A DNA stretch of 64,000 nt from assembly GCF_000371785.1 (NCBI RefSeq), contig NZ_AQUI01000002.1, positions 4,575,352 to 4,639,351 on the forward strand, written 5' to 3'. The DNA comes from Actinopolyspora halophila DSM 43834. GTDB taxonomy: Bacteria; Actinomycetota; Actinomycetes; Mycobacteriales; Pseudonocardiaceae. The number at the start of each line of letters is the position of its first letter. Positions within the stretch are counted from its first letter, which is position 1. This document shows, one piece after another, positions 1-11,925 of the stretch. Position numbers and translations under genes: made by a program. The notes beneath the pieces were generated by a model that saw only the letters and a list, made by a program, of their open reading frames with translations, ran no database searches and had not been told where the DNA came from.

Positions 1-919
1 TCGTGGTTCCCAGCGCCAGAGCGGTGTTCGGTTCGGCGACGCTGTGCGCCTCACGTGCACGATCCAGGCTCCGCATGCAGGAGGCGTGATCGCCGACCAG
101 GGCGTGTCCCTGCGCCTCGCGTTGCAGGGCCGACGCGCGGAGGCGGGGCGGAGTACGACTGTCCCCGGCCTGCTGGGCCAACTCGATCGTCCGCCGCGCG
201 TCGTTTCGGTAGAGCGCGAACAGCGCGTGACGCACCCACGTGTGGTTCGCCGAGCCGTGGTCTCCTGCGGCCTCCGCCATCTCGGCCGCGCGGTCGGTCC
301 ACCACAGGGCTGTTCGTTCCTCACCGGCTTCCTGGGCCATCCACCCCGCGTACTCGGCGTAGCGGGAGCCGAGAGCCAGAATGCCCTCCCGGTTTCGGGA
401 AGTGGCGTACGCGGCCAGCTCACGCAGGGTGTGCGCGTGCGCGGTGAGGGCGGGTAGCACCACGGCGTGGCTGGTTGTCTGCCCCAGCTCGCGAAACTGG
501 CCGAACATCGTCCGAAAGGTCTCCAGCGACCTCTCCTCCATCGCCGAGCCACTGCTCGCCCGCGAACCGAGGTACACGGCCGAAGCCGCCCCCGCTGCCA
601 GCAGACCGCGGCGATTCACGGTCCGGAAACTCGTGCCGTCCCGGGTGGATCCCATAAACCACATCTCACCGTTCTCCTCCGATCGCGGTGGTGCTTCGGA
701 CGAGGGCTCCGGAAGCAGCTCGGTCAGCTCCCCACCGGCTCCGAGCTCGTTGTCGCAGAGTCGCGCGACCGCTGGTAGCGGTTGCTTGCGGCCGGTTTCG
801 ACCTTGCTCAGATACCCCTTGCTGTAGTGCACCCGTCCGGCCAATTCGGACAGGGAGAGCCCAGCTGCGATACGCGCCCGTCGAAGCTCCGTGCCGAACA
901 GTCTGCATTGCTCACTCAC
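1..919 (-). CDS. XRE-family helix-turn-helix regulator, C-terminus off the window
   Basis: Reads leftward from a GTG at 919 and runs off the left edge, so only about 306 residues are visible. Residues 5-65 form an XRE helix-turn-helix (GTELRRARIAAGLSLSELAG, then YSKGYLSKVETGR). A hydrophobic, twin-arginine-like stretch follows near residues 90-105 (NRRGLLAAGAASAVYLGSR), then an alpha-helical region resembling tetratricopeptide repeats. This architecture is common in actinomycete regulators of unknown ligand. A GGGAGG Shine-Dalgarno lies 5 bases before the GTG, which fixes the start. The frame stays open with typical high-GC codon use up to base 2. The DNA target and function are unknown. Confidence 0.8.
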   Translation of the reverse strand, partial: MSEQCRLFGTELRRARIAAGLSLSELAGRVHYSKGYLSKVETGRKQPLPAVARLCDNELGAGGELTELLPEPSSEAPPRSEENGEMWFMGSTRDGTSFRTVNRRGLLAAGAASAVYLGSRASSGSAMEERSLETFRTMFGQFRELGQTTSHAVVLPALTAHAHTLRELAAYATSRNREGILALGSRYAEYAGWMAQEAGEERTALWWTDRAAEMAEAAGDHGSANHTWVRHALFALYRNDARRTIELAQQAGDSRTPPRLRASALQREAQGHALVGDHASCMRSLDRAREAHSVAEPNTALALGTT

Positions 920-1347
920 ATCTGCCTCCCGGTTTCCTGTTGCCCACGAACACGGACAACGGGCAACCGCTGTTCGCGGTTCTCGCGAGCGAACACTCTG
1001 TACTTGTGCGAGCGGAACTCACAGCCAACCGAACGCGCTGACACATCGAGCGGCACGCTAGGAGAGAAAGTGATCTTGAAAGGCGCGATTCGCGGATCGT
1101 CACCCGATGAGACCAGCGCGATCGATCGCCGTGCTCGACCTCGGCCCGCTTCGAACACCGCCGGCAACACGAGCGCGGAAAAACCCGGGACCACGCACAT
1201 GCCGCATATCCCGCACTCGCACTCCCCACTTCGCTCGCCGCGGCCGACTTCCACGGCGGAATGTCCGGCGAAAGCCCCGTTCAGGGGAGATCCGGATCAT
1301 CGCCGGATTGTGGTGAACCCCGGTGAGGAGCAACAGGGGCCCAAAAC
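920..1347. other. Intergenic region between divergent genes
   Basis: About 430 bases separate the leftward XRE gene from the rightward anchored protein. Open frames here have no Shine-Dalgarno and look like random high-GC translation. No convincing RNA structure or promoter hexamers were recognised; it presumably holds both promoters. Confidence 0.4.
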
Positions 1348-2067
1348 GTGTTTCCCGTTGCCCGGCGCCACCGGCAACGGGAAACGGCCGCACAGCAGAC
1401 GGAATTCTCGACCGGAGCACATCAGGGATCACGGATAGTTCAGGTACGCCGCTACACCAAGAAGGACGGCACCGAGGTACGCCCGCACAGCCGGTCCTCC
1501 CCGGGCTCGGGCGATGTTTCCTCGGGGCCGCCTGGAGCTCTCGTGGCAGTGGTGCTTTCGCTGGGCATACTGATGCTCGTCGGAAGCGGGGCAGGAACGA
1601 ACACTTCCGAGGAGGGCGAGCACTCGACCTGGCGACACGGCGGATCGACTTTCACCGCCGTGGATTCGGACGAACCCGAGTCCTGCGTAAATCACTCGTA
1701 CGGACGAGTGAAGGGATTCTTCGCGAAGCATCCGTGCCGGAAACTGCGCCGCACACTGCTGACAGTTCCCGCCCGGAACGGTGCCACGACGATCGTCGCC
1801 GTCTCCCGGACGACGATGCCCACCGTCGATTCCGCGGTCGAACTGCGGAAGTTGGTGGACGCCCAGGGAACCGGCAACCTGGAGGAGCTCACGCGTGACT
1901 CACTCGCCTACGCCGATGTGGATTTCGAGGGTACGTACTATTCCTCGACCCGGGAAGGCAACACGGTGATCGTCTCCGAGGCCGCACCGAGCTCCGAACA
2001 CGGAAAACCCGATCGGGCCGCACTCCATGACGCCGCTCGGACGGCACTGCGCCATCCCGGCCGGTAG
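1348..2067 (+). CDS. Membrane-anchored secreted protein of unknown function
   Basis: A 239-residue protein with one transmembrane segment (about residues 64-81) after a basic N-terminus. The N-terminal part carries the motif RRYTKKDGTEVRPHSRS, which recurs at the start of many small actinobacterial proteins. The outside part has two cysteines in the pattern C-x3-SYGRVKGFFAKHPC, which could form a disulfide. The GTG at 1348 is the furthest usable start and its ribosome site is poor, so the true start may lie further in, even near the RRYTKKDG motif. It ends 87 bases before the convergent mfd stop. The family is unknown; an extracytoplasmic role is inferred only from topology. Confidence 0.65.
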   Translation: MFPVARRHRQRETAAQQTEFSTGAHQGSRIVQVRRYTKKDGTEVRPHSRSSPGSGDVSSGPPGALVAVVLSLGILMLVGSGAGTNTSEEGEHSTWRHGGSTFTAVDSDEPESCVNHSYGRVKGFFAKHPCRKLRRTLLTVPARNGATTIVAVSRTTMPTVDSAVELRKLVDAQGTGNLEELTRDSLAYADVDFEGTYYSSTREGNTVIVSEAAPSSEHGKPDRAALHDAARTALRHPGR

Positions 2068-2154
2068 CTCCCGCCGGAACCGCCCACGCGGACGGGGTGG
2101 TCGCGCCCGGGTGGGCACAACCACCGGTCGCTTTCGTCGACGCCGTCAACCCCC

Positions 2155-5796
<3,642 letters not shown>

Positions 5797-6100
5797 GAAC
5801 AACCTCGCACCGCGACGAAGGGAACGCGGACACGTCCCGCAAACAGTGGCCGCGCCGCGAAAGTGACGTACCGTGTGCCGTGCGTCACCGGGCGCCGAAG
5901 GCCGGACTGGCGGGCACCGCCACCAGCGTACGACTCCGCTCCCACGAGGATTCGACGACCCGCGCGGTGGGGGCGGCGCGCCCACTCCTCGACCGCTGAC
6001 CGGGAAATCCGGCTCGAACCGAGGGACCGCTCGGAGGTTCCTCCTCGCGCGGGCGGGGCCGGGAGAACACCACACGGGGCCGGGACGAGCGGGCGACGGA
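5797..6100. other. Intergenic region upstream of mfd
   Basis: About 300 bases between the DUF4326 gene stop and the mfd start, both read leftward. Nothing was recognised apart from the presumed mfd promoter region. Confidence 0.4.
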
Positions 6101-6502
6101 TCATCCCGCCCTGCGCGCGAGCACGTCGGCGTGGCACGGCTCCGGGGCGCACCAGCAGCCCAGAGCTCGACCGCCGAGCTCGCCCTCCCCGATTCTGCGC
6201 AGCAGCTCGGGGTTTCCGTTCAGCCATTCCTCGTAGGAGTCCCGCGCCGCGGCCCGGTCCGTTCGGGCCTGCTTGACGAAAGGGCTGGCGAAGTCGGACT
6301 CCGGCCATCCGTGACGGCCCCCACGATGTCCGACGTAGGTCAGCAGGTCCCGGGAGAGCAGCCAGGGCACCAGTCGCTTGTGCGGACCGTTCTTGCGCAC
6401 GTTGACCGCGGTCGTGTGGCCGGCCAGCACCCGGCGGGCGCGTTCACGTTCGTCCTCGCTCCAGGTCTCGGCCTGCTCCGGAAGGGATGTCCGTTCACTC
6501 AA
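6101..6502 (-). CDS. DUF4326 domain protein
   Basis: A 133-residue protein with the DUF4326 signature: [15 protein letters not shown] near residues 35-49, a central [20 protein letters not shown], and the C-terminal [18 protein letters not shown]. The WCAPEPCH cysteines and histidine suggest a metal or nucleotide site, but no activity is established for the family. The reading frame is open to 6607, but the TTG at 6502 has a strong GAGGAGG site a few bases upstream and starts just before the conserved region, so it was preferred. The function of such proteins, often found on phages and plasmids as well as chromosomes, is unknown. Confidence 0.82.
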   Translation of the reverse strand: MSERTSLPEQAETWSEDERERARRVLAGHTTAVNVRKNGPHKRLVPWLLSRDLLTYVGHRGGRHGWPESDFASPFVKQARTDRAAARDSYEEWLNGNPELLRRIGEGELGGRALGCWCAPEPCHADVLARRAG

Positions 6503-6672
6503 GGGATCCTCCTCACAAGGCTCTCCGTCCGCCCCGGGCCTGGTTCCTCGCTCGAGGACTGGGCGAACGCTCGCTCGGCCGGTCACACGTTGTCGCTCCA
6601 CCACCACGTTCGCACCGTGTGGCGGTGTTCACGAGCGCGATCCGTTGCCCGCGGGGCGGATCGGACATACTT

Positions 6673-6686
6673 TTACTCGCCGGTAA
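6673..6686. promoter_or_regulatory. Putative TetR operator upstream of the thioesterase
   Basis: TTAC-TCGCCG-GTAA is an inverted repeat 41 bases before the thioesterase ATG. Its core TACTCGCCGGTA matches 11 of 12 bases of TACCCGCCGGTA, which lies just upstream of the adjacent TetR gene when read on the minus strand. A shared operator is inferred. Confidence 0.55.
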
Positions 6687-6727
6687 CTTGTGTCGGGCGC
6701 TTTTCGCCCCACCGAGGAAGGAACCCC

Positions 6728-7258
6728 ATGAACATGCTGCTGCGCCTGCTCGTGCTCGCGGTCAAGAGCGGGCTCGGACGCGGAGTGGACCCGCTGGGAC
6801 CGTGCACCACGAACTTCAGGGTCGCCCCCACCGACCTGGACCTGCTCGGTCACATGAACAACGGGGTCTACTTCTCGATCTTCGATCTCGGCAGGATCGA
6901 CCTGATGCTGCGCTCCGGGCTGCTCCGCGCGCTGCGCTCCCACGGCTGGCACGCGGTGGTCACCAACGAGACGGGGTCGTTCCGCCGCCCGCTGAAGCCC
7001 TTCCGCGCGTTCGCCGTGCGCACCCGGGTGCTCGGCTGGGACGAACAGCACCTGTACCTGGAGCACCGGGTCACGAGCGGTGGGGAGCCGACCACCACAG
7101 CGGTGATCCAGCTCCGCTTCCTCTCCAAACGAGGAGAGAAGATAGCCCCCGAACGCGTGGCGGGGCTGCTGTCCAGCGGAGCGGAACGCCCGGAGCTGCC
7201 CGAGTGGGTGAGCCGGTGGAGCGAGGCGAGTTACGAGCACCGCTCGCGGACCGTCTGA
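6728..7258 (+). CDS. Acyl-CoA thioesterase-like hotdog-fold protein
   Basis: A 176-residue single hotdog-domain protein of the 4HBT/acyl thioesterase type. The conserved segment is PTDLDLLGHMNNGVYFSIFD near residues 38-57, where the Asp and the HMNN run correspond to the usual active-site loop of this family; the later part (LGWDEQHLYLEHRV) fits the fold. It probably hydrolyses an acyl-CoA or acyl-ACP in the cytoplasm. A GAGGAAGG ribosome site precedes the ATG. A palindrome shared with the neighbouring TetR gene lies upstream, and the acyl desaturase is two genes away, so a lipid-remodelling role under that repressor is likely. The exact substrate cannot be read from sequence. Confidence 0.78.
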   Translation: MNMLLRLLVLAVKSGLGRGVDPLGPCTTNFRVAPTDLDLLGHMNNGVYFSIFDLGRIDLMLRSGLLRALRSHGWHAVVTNETGSFRRPLKPFRAFAVRTRVLGWDEQHLYLEHRVTSGGEPTTTAVIQLRFLSKRGEKIAPERVAGLLSSGAERPELPEWVSRWSEASYEHRSRTV

Positions 7259-7290
7259 CCGAGACCGACCGCGTTCGAAGGGCGGCGCGA

Positions 7291-7968
7291 TCAGTCCCCG
7301 GTTCGCAGGACCGGCTCGTGCTCCAGGTGCGAGAGCCCGTTCCAGGCCAGGTTGACCAGATGAGCGGCCACCTCGTCCTTGTCCGGGCGATGCACCTCCA
7401 GCCACCACTGGCCGGTGAGCGCGACCATGCCGACCAGGGCCTGGCTGTACAGCGGAGCCAGTTCCGGGTCGTAGCCGCGGGCGCTGAACTGCAACCCGAA
7501 AATGTGCTCCACCTGGCTGGCTATGTCGTTCAACAGCCCGGAGAAACTCCCCCTGGCGCTGGCCACGGGCGAGTCGCGGACCAGGATGCGGAATCCGTCG
7601 GTCGAGTTGTCGATGTAGTCCAGCAGTGCCCGTGCCGCCTGTTCCAACAGCTCACGGGGGTGCCCCGCCGACAGCGCGGACACGACGAGATCGAGCAGCG
7701 TCTGCATCTCGCGGTCGACCACCACCGCGTAGATGCCCTCCTTGCCACCGAAGTGCTCGTAGACCACCGGTTTGGACACTTCCGCGCGGTGCGCTATCTC
7801 CTCGACGGAGGCGCCGTCGAACCCCTTCTCCGCGAACAGCGCCCTGGACACGTCGAGAAGCTGCTGACGACGTTCCTTGCCGGTCATCCGAACACGAGCG
7901 GCCCCACGGGAACCGACCCCGCTCGGGGAGTCACTCCTCCGGTCCCGTCCACGTCGCCGTGCCGCCAT
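7291..7968 (-). CDS. TetR/AcrR-family transcriptional regulator
   Basis: A 225-residue regulator with an N-terminal helix-turn-helix at about residues 28-75 (RRQQLLDVSRALFAEKGFDG, then VSKPVVYEHFGGKEGIYAV) and an all-helical ligand domain. It has a basic 25-residue extension in front of the helix-turn-helix. It is convergent with the thioesterase (32-base gap) and lies downstream of the acyl desaturase on the same strand. TACCGGCGGGTA sits 17 bases upstream of its ATG and matches the thioesterase site, so it probably represses itself and both lipid genes. The Rv1019 TetR gene occupies a comparable place next to mfd in mycobacteria; orthology is not proven here. Confidence 0.88.
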   Translation of the reverse strand: MAARRRGRDRRSDSPSGVGSRGAARVRMTGKERRQQLLDVSRALFAEKGFDGASVEEIAHRAEVSKPVVYEHFGGKEGIYAVVVDREMQTLLDLVVSALSAGHPRELLEQAARALLDYIDNSTDGFRILVRDSPVASARGSFSGLLNDIASQVEHIFGLQFSARGYDPELAPLYSQALVGMVALTGQWWLEVHRPDKDEVAAHLVNLAWNGLSHLEHEPVLRTGD

Positions 7969-7984
7969 GGGAGATCACCCTACG

Positions 7985-7996
7985 TACCGGCGGGTA
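7985..7996. promoter_or_regulatory. Putative autoregulatory TetR operator
   Basis: TACC-GGCG-GGTA is an inverted repeat 17 bases upstream of the TetR start codon. Read on the minus strand it is TACCCGCCGGTA, differing at one base from the site upstream of the thioesterase. It is flanked by an outer CCTAC/GTAGG pair at 7979-7998. Confidence 0.5.
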
Positions 7997-7998
7997 GG

Positions 7999-8275
7999 CG
8001 CGTAAACGCGCCACCCGTCTTCGGTGCGGCGCCTGCGCACTCGGTTCCCGCCTCGACGAGCGCGGGGCGGGCACCTCGCGGTACCCGCCCCGCTCCGTGG
8101 AAACTTCGCTCGGTCGAATCCCGCCCTCGGTCAGCCCGGTGCCCTTCGGCGCCGCGGACGAACCGAGTCGCCGCGAACCCAGGACAGGAACTCCCGACCA
8201 AGAGGCTCGCTCCAACACAGGCGCTTTGAGCCTGAACAGTCGGCACCGCCGCGCAAAAAGAGCCGCCGACTTTTG
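7999..8275. repeat. Intergenic region with a short copy of the dispersed repeat
   Basis: Between the desaturase stop and the TetR operator. Bases 8208-8256 (GCTCCAACACAGGCGCTTTG onward) resemble the end of the dispersed repeat copy near 14750 (GCTCCAACGCAGGTGCTTAC), including the AGTCGGCACCG / AGTCGGCGCCG stretch. Nothing else was recognised. Confidence 0.45.
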
Positions 8276-9244
8276 TCAGTGGGCCTGCTCGGTGGCCGAG
8301 ATCCGCGCGAGCCGCTTCTCGTTCGGCCAACGCACCTTCCAGGCCCAGCCGACCTTCTCCAGCATCCAGATCAGCCGCGCCGAGATGTCCAGCTGTCCCT
8401 TGAGCACGCCGTGCCGGGCACAGGTCGGATCGGCGTGGTGCGAGTTGTGCCAGGACTCCCCGAACGAGATGAGGGCCAGCGGCCAGAAGTTCGCGGCCTT
8501 GTCCCTGCTCTTGAACGGACGCTCACCGATCATGTGGCAGATCGAGTTCACCGACCAGGTGATGTGGTGCAGCACCGAGACCCGGACGAGGCCGGCCCAG
8601 AAGAACGCGGTGAGCGCTCCCCACCACGACCACGTGATCAGACCACCCAGCACCGCCGGGAGCACGAAGCTGGCCATCGTCCACAGCGGGAAGAGCTTGT
8701 TGATCCGCGCGAGCACCCGGTCCTTGAGCAGGTCGGGGGCGAAGCGGTCGGCGTTGGTCACGTCCCGCTCGAACAGCCACCCCATGTGCGCGTGCCAGAA
8801 GCCCTTGGCCAGGGCCGCGGCCGAAGCCCCGAACCTCCAGGGCGAGTGCGGATCGCCCTCCCGGTCCGAGTAGGCGTGGTGCCTGCGGTGGTCGGCCACC
8901 CAGCTGATCACGGGACCCTGCACGGCACTCATGCCGGAGATGGCCAGCAGCACCTGCACGCCGCGATTGGTCTTGAACGACTTGTGCGTGAAAAGGCGGT
9001 GGAACCCGACGGTGACCCCGAGACCGCTGAGCACGTAGAAGAAGACCGCCAAGGAGATGTCCACGGCTCCGAGCCCCCAGCCCCAGGCCGCGGGGACGGC
9101 GGCGATCAACGCGAGCAGGGGGACGAGGACGAACAGATAGACCAGGGCCTGAGCAATGCGGGGTCGGTGCCCCGCGGTAAGGGGTTTGGGTGCCGCGCGC
9201 CGGGACCGCTGTTCGGCGGCCGCGCTGTCGGTCGGTGCGGTCAT
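8276..9244 (-). CDS. Acyl-CoA / fatty-acid desaturase (delta-9 type)
   Basis: A 322-residue integral-membrane di-iron desaturase that introduces a double bond into saturated acyl chains. All three histidine boxes are present: HRLFTH (about residue 83), HRRHH (about 120) and HNSHH (about 260). Hydrophobic stretches flank the boxes as expected for the acyl-CoA desaturase family. The ATG at 9244 has a GAGGTAG site upstream. Two tandem TACG-N4-CGTA palindromes lie about 130 bases upstream and a TetR gene follows downstream, so regulation by fatty acids or acyl-CoA is likely. No electron-transfer partner gene is adjacent. Confidence 0.93.
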   Translation of the reverse strand: MTAPTDSAAAEQRSRRAAPKPLTAGHRPRIAQALVYLFVLVPLLALIAAVPAAWGWGLGAVDISLAVFFYVLSGLGVTVGFHRLFTHKSFKTNRGVQVLLAISGMSAVQGPVISWVADHRRHHAYSDREGDPHSPWRFGASAAALAKGFWHAHMGWLFERDVTNADRFAPDLLKDRVLARINKLFPLWTMASFVLPAVLGGLITWSWWGALTAFFWAGLVRVSVLHHITWSVNSICHMIGERPFKSRDKAANFWPLALISFGESWHNSHHADPTCARHGVLKGQLDISARLIWMLEKVGWAWKVRWPNEKRLARISATEQAH

Positions 9245-9372
9245 TTCGCTACCTCAACTGGATCGGAGAAACGGAGGTTGTACCGGCTTTTTCGGAAGCG
9301 GCCCACTACCGCGTGCGCATCCGGCTCTCGACGGACACCTCGCCGCCCGCACGACCGGAATGCACCGTTCAG

Positions 9373-9402
9373 CCTACGGCAGCGTAACCTACGGCTGCGT
9401 AA
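9373..9402. promoter_or_regulatory. Tandem operator upstream of the desaturase
   Basis: Two adjacent 15-base direct repeats, CCTACGGCAGCGTAA and CCTACGGCTGCGTAA, differ at one base. Each contains a TACG-N4-CGTA palindrome (9375-9386 and 9390-9401). The 15-base period and location suggest a pair of TetR-type dimer sites. The half-sites TAC/GTA with N6 spacing match the two sites near the TetR gene. Confidence 0.55.
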
Positions 9403-9737
9403 GTTCCCAGATTCCTTTGCCGCTCCGGGGATCATCCCTTCGGGCCCCCCGCTACTCCAAGGCTTACACCACCGGCCCCCCGAGTCCAATCGATCGACCA
9501 CGCGGCGAAGGGCGGCCCCGGTGGCGCAGCCACCCCCGAGCGGAAGCAGCCGGCCGCGGGCGCACGGCGCGACAACGCCCCCTCCGGATACCGTTCCCGG
9601 AACGGGACATGACATCATGTGTTCGGACACGGCAGCGTGCGACCTGACGTCGCCGGTACGCCGCGTGGCCGGTAGGCTGCGGCACCGATACCGCACCGGG
9701 CGACGTGGTGCGAACAGTGCGATGTCGTGTCGTGCGA
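9403..9737. other. Intergenic region between desaturase promoter and tRNA-Gln
   Basis: No gene was recognised. It presumably contains the tRNA promoter; no clear -35/-10 pair was found. Open frames here lack ribosome sites. Confidence 0.35.
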
Positions 9738-9808
9738 TCCGCCGTAGTGTAAAGGCAGCACCTCGGATTTTGGTTCCGATAGTCCAGGTTCGAATCCTGG
9801 CGGCGGAG
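9738..9808 (+). tRNA. tRNA-Gln (anticodon TTG)
   Basis: A 71-base cloverleaf. The acceptor stem TCCGCCG pairs perfectly with CGGCGGA, followed by discriminator G. The anticodon stem TCGGA/TCCGA encloses a loop with TTG flanked by TT and GT. The T-arm has CCAGG-TTCGAAT-CCTGG. CCA is not encoded. Confidence 0.95.
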
Positions 9809-9869
9809 CGACCGGCACCCCGGTTCACAACACGCGCCGACCGAGTCGGTCGGATTTGTCAGGGGGTGT

Positions 9870-11603
9870 GTGCCGCTGCGCGACGACGTGGTTGACGCGC
9901 GGGAGGAGGCGGCTGCTTCGCTCGGCGAGATGTCCGACGCGTGGGTGGTCGGTCGTGCCCGCGAACTTCAGGTCGTCGGTCAGCACAGTGACCCGCAGAG
10001 GCGGGAGTCCACCCTCCGCGAAGCGGACGAACTGCTGACCGAAGCCCGCCGCAGGGGTAACCCCAGGATGATCGGGCAGCTCCTGTGCTGTTGCGTGACC
10101 TTGCGTCTTTGCACTCCCGGACTCGCCGAGCGGGCCGTCCCACTGCTCGACGAGCTGCTCACGCACGCCCGCAGGCATCGGCTCGACGTGCTGCGCGCCG
10201 ACGCGCACGCCCTCCGCGGCCGCCTCGCCCTCATGGACGGCAACGAGGAGAACGCCCTCAACCAGGCCGCCGAGGCCCTGGTCATCCTCGACGACGACCT
10301 GGTCCCCGACGCGATGCTCGGCAGGCGCTCCTGGGAGCGCCTGCTGGCCACGGCACTGATCGACATCGGGCGCGTACTCACCCAGCTCGGGGTGTACGAC
10401 ATCGCCGACGAGGTCATGGCCCGGGCGCACCACCGAATCAGGGAGAGCGGCGGGCCCTACGAGATAGCCACGCACCTGATCAACCGGTGCCGGATGCTGC
10501 TCGGCTGGGGACTGCGTCTCGAACGGATCGGCAAGCAGGACGACGCGCACGCACGCTTCAACACGGCCGCACAGATCGCGCTCTCCATGGACGGGAGCTC
10601 GCAGGAGGCGCTTTTCCCCCGCATACCGGGAATGAAGGACGCCGAGCAGCTGCCCGTGCTCGTCGCCGCGTGCGCCCTCGCGCAGCCCGATCCCACGCAC
10701 ATCGCGCGGCTGGAGGAGGTTTCGGCTCCCGATCAGGAACTGCCGGTGCGGGAGCGGATCATCGTGGCGATCGCGCTGTTCCGCTGCCACCGGACGGCGG
10801 GTCACCGGGACGAGGCGAACGAAGCGCTGTCCGCGATCAAGGAGGAGACGGCCGAGGACGTCTCCGAGCCGAGCCTCCGGATTTCGCTGGTGCGCGAATA
10901 CGCTCAGCAGACCGAGCTGGACCCCGAGAACGCCAGCGCCGCGCTCCGGGACTACGCCCAGGAACTGGAGTCGGAGCTGTGGACCATGCGCGCCTCGCGA
11001 AGCGCCACCCTGATGGCCCGGCTCGACCGGCAACGGCTGAACAGGCAGCACCACGCGATAACCCGCCAGGCCATGCACGATCCGCTGACCGGGTTGCCCA
11101 ACCGCAGGGCGTTGGACGCGAAGCTGGAGAGCCTGCTGCGCGAACCCGCCTCCCAGCCGATCTCGGTGGCCCTGGTCGATCTGGACGGCTTCAAGGAGGT
11201 CAACGACCAGCGTTCGCACGCGGAGGGCGACGAGGTGCTGCGGGTGGTCGCACGCACTCTCAGCGACACGCTGCGCTCCGACGACCTGGTCTCCCGCTAC
11301 GGCGGCGACGAATTCGTCGTGCTGCTTCCCGGAGTCTCCCTGGAGGCCGCGGAGAGCGCCCTGGAGCGCACGGTCCACGCGGTCGCCGGACTGCCCGGCT
11401 CCCTTTCCAGAGGGGTGACGCTGTCCATCGGCGTGGTCGCCATGCAGCCTCAGGAGGACGGCAACGAGGTGCTGGCACGCGCGGACATGGCCATGTACCG
11501 GTCGAAACGTCGCGGCGGCAACCAAGTGGCGGCCGTGTCGGTCGACTCCGCCCAGGAGCTCTCCTCCGAGCCTCCGATCTGGATCCCCCCGGAAGCGACC
11601 TGA
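9870..11603 (+). CDS. Diguanylate cyclase with helical-repeat N-terminus (GGDEF)
   Basis: A 577-residue protein. The C-terminal GGDEF domain (about residues 405-565) has an intact active site, SRYGGDEFVVLLPG near residue 479, and an inhibitory I-site RSDD placed five residues before it, so it should make cyclic di-GMP and be feedback-inhibited. The N-terminal 390 residues form a soluble helical array resembling tetratricopeptide repeats, with no transmembrane segment or PAS/GAF domain, suggesting a protein-binding sensor. The start is uncertain: the GTG at 9870 has a G-rich run a few bases upstream. It follows tRNA-Gln by 61 bases and ends in a tight hairpin. No EAL domain is present. Confidence 0.9.
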   Translation: MPLRDDVVDAREEAAASLGEMSDAWVVGRARELQVVGQHSDPQRRESTLREADELLTEARRRGNPRMIGQLLCCCVTLRLCTPGLAERAVPLLDELLTHARRHRLDVLRADAHALRGRLALMDGNEENALNQAAEALVILDDDLVPDAMLGRRSWERLLATALIDIGRVLTQLGVYDIADEVMARAHHRIRESGGPYEIATHLINRCRMLLGWGLRLERIGKQDDAHARFNTAAQIALSMDGSSQEALFPRIPGMKDAEQLPVLVAACALAQPDPTHIARLEEVSAPDQELPVRERIIVAIALFRCHRTAGHRDEANEALSAIKEETAEDVSEPSLRISLVREYAQQTELDPENASAALRDYAQELESELWTMRASRSATLMARLDRQRLNRQHHAITRQAMHDPLTGLPNRRALDAKLESLLREPASQPISVALVDLDGFKEVNDQRSHAEGDEVLRVVARTLSDTLRSDDLVSRYGGDEFVVLLPGVSLEAAESALERTVHAVAGLPGSLSRGVTLSIGVVAMQPQEDGNEVLARADMAMYRSKRRGGNQVAAVSVDSAQELSSEPPIWIPPEAT

Positions 11604-11616
11604 CGAGCCCGTGCCC

Positions 11617-11636
11617 CGGCCGCGCTCTCGCGGCCG
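11617..11636 (+). terminator. Hairpin after the GGDEF gene
   Basis: CGGCCGCG-CTCT-CGCGGCCG is a perfect 8-bp stem with a 4-base loop, 13 bases after the stop codon. No U-tract follows. Confidence 0.55.
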
Positions 11637-11925
11637 AGCCCAGCGGGCCCCGCCTCGAGACGGACGGCGGCTCGTCACCGCCGACCCCGGGCATTCGACG
11701 GCCACAGCGGGTAACATCCGCACCACCGGCACACCCGCACACCCGTACGAGGCCGGGGCAGCGGTCCGATACCGCATCCGGGCGGTTACCCTTCACCCGA
11801 TTGGACGTCACAGGCGCCGTTCTTCCCGTGGTCATGAGGGCTCGGTTTCCGCGGAGCCCGGCACCACCCGCGGGTGGGCACGGTGAGTCGACGTCGAAAC
11901 CGCTGGACTCCGAGGGAGAGCATCG
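11637..11925. other. Intergenic region upstream of glmU
   Basis: About 290 bases; nothing recognised besides the glmU ribosome site (GAGGGAGAG at 11912-11920). Confidence 0.35.

Noticed and set aside
6673-9402. Biosynthetic gene cluster for lipids
   Set aside because: Only a thioesterase, a desaturase and a regulator; no synthase or ligase genes.
9825-11777. 650-codon open frame on the minus strand opposite the GGDEF gene
   Set aside because: Shadow of the real gene: rich in Gly, Arg, Val and His, no domain, and it would cover the tight hairpin at 11617.
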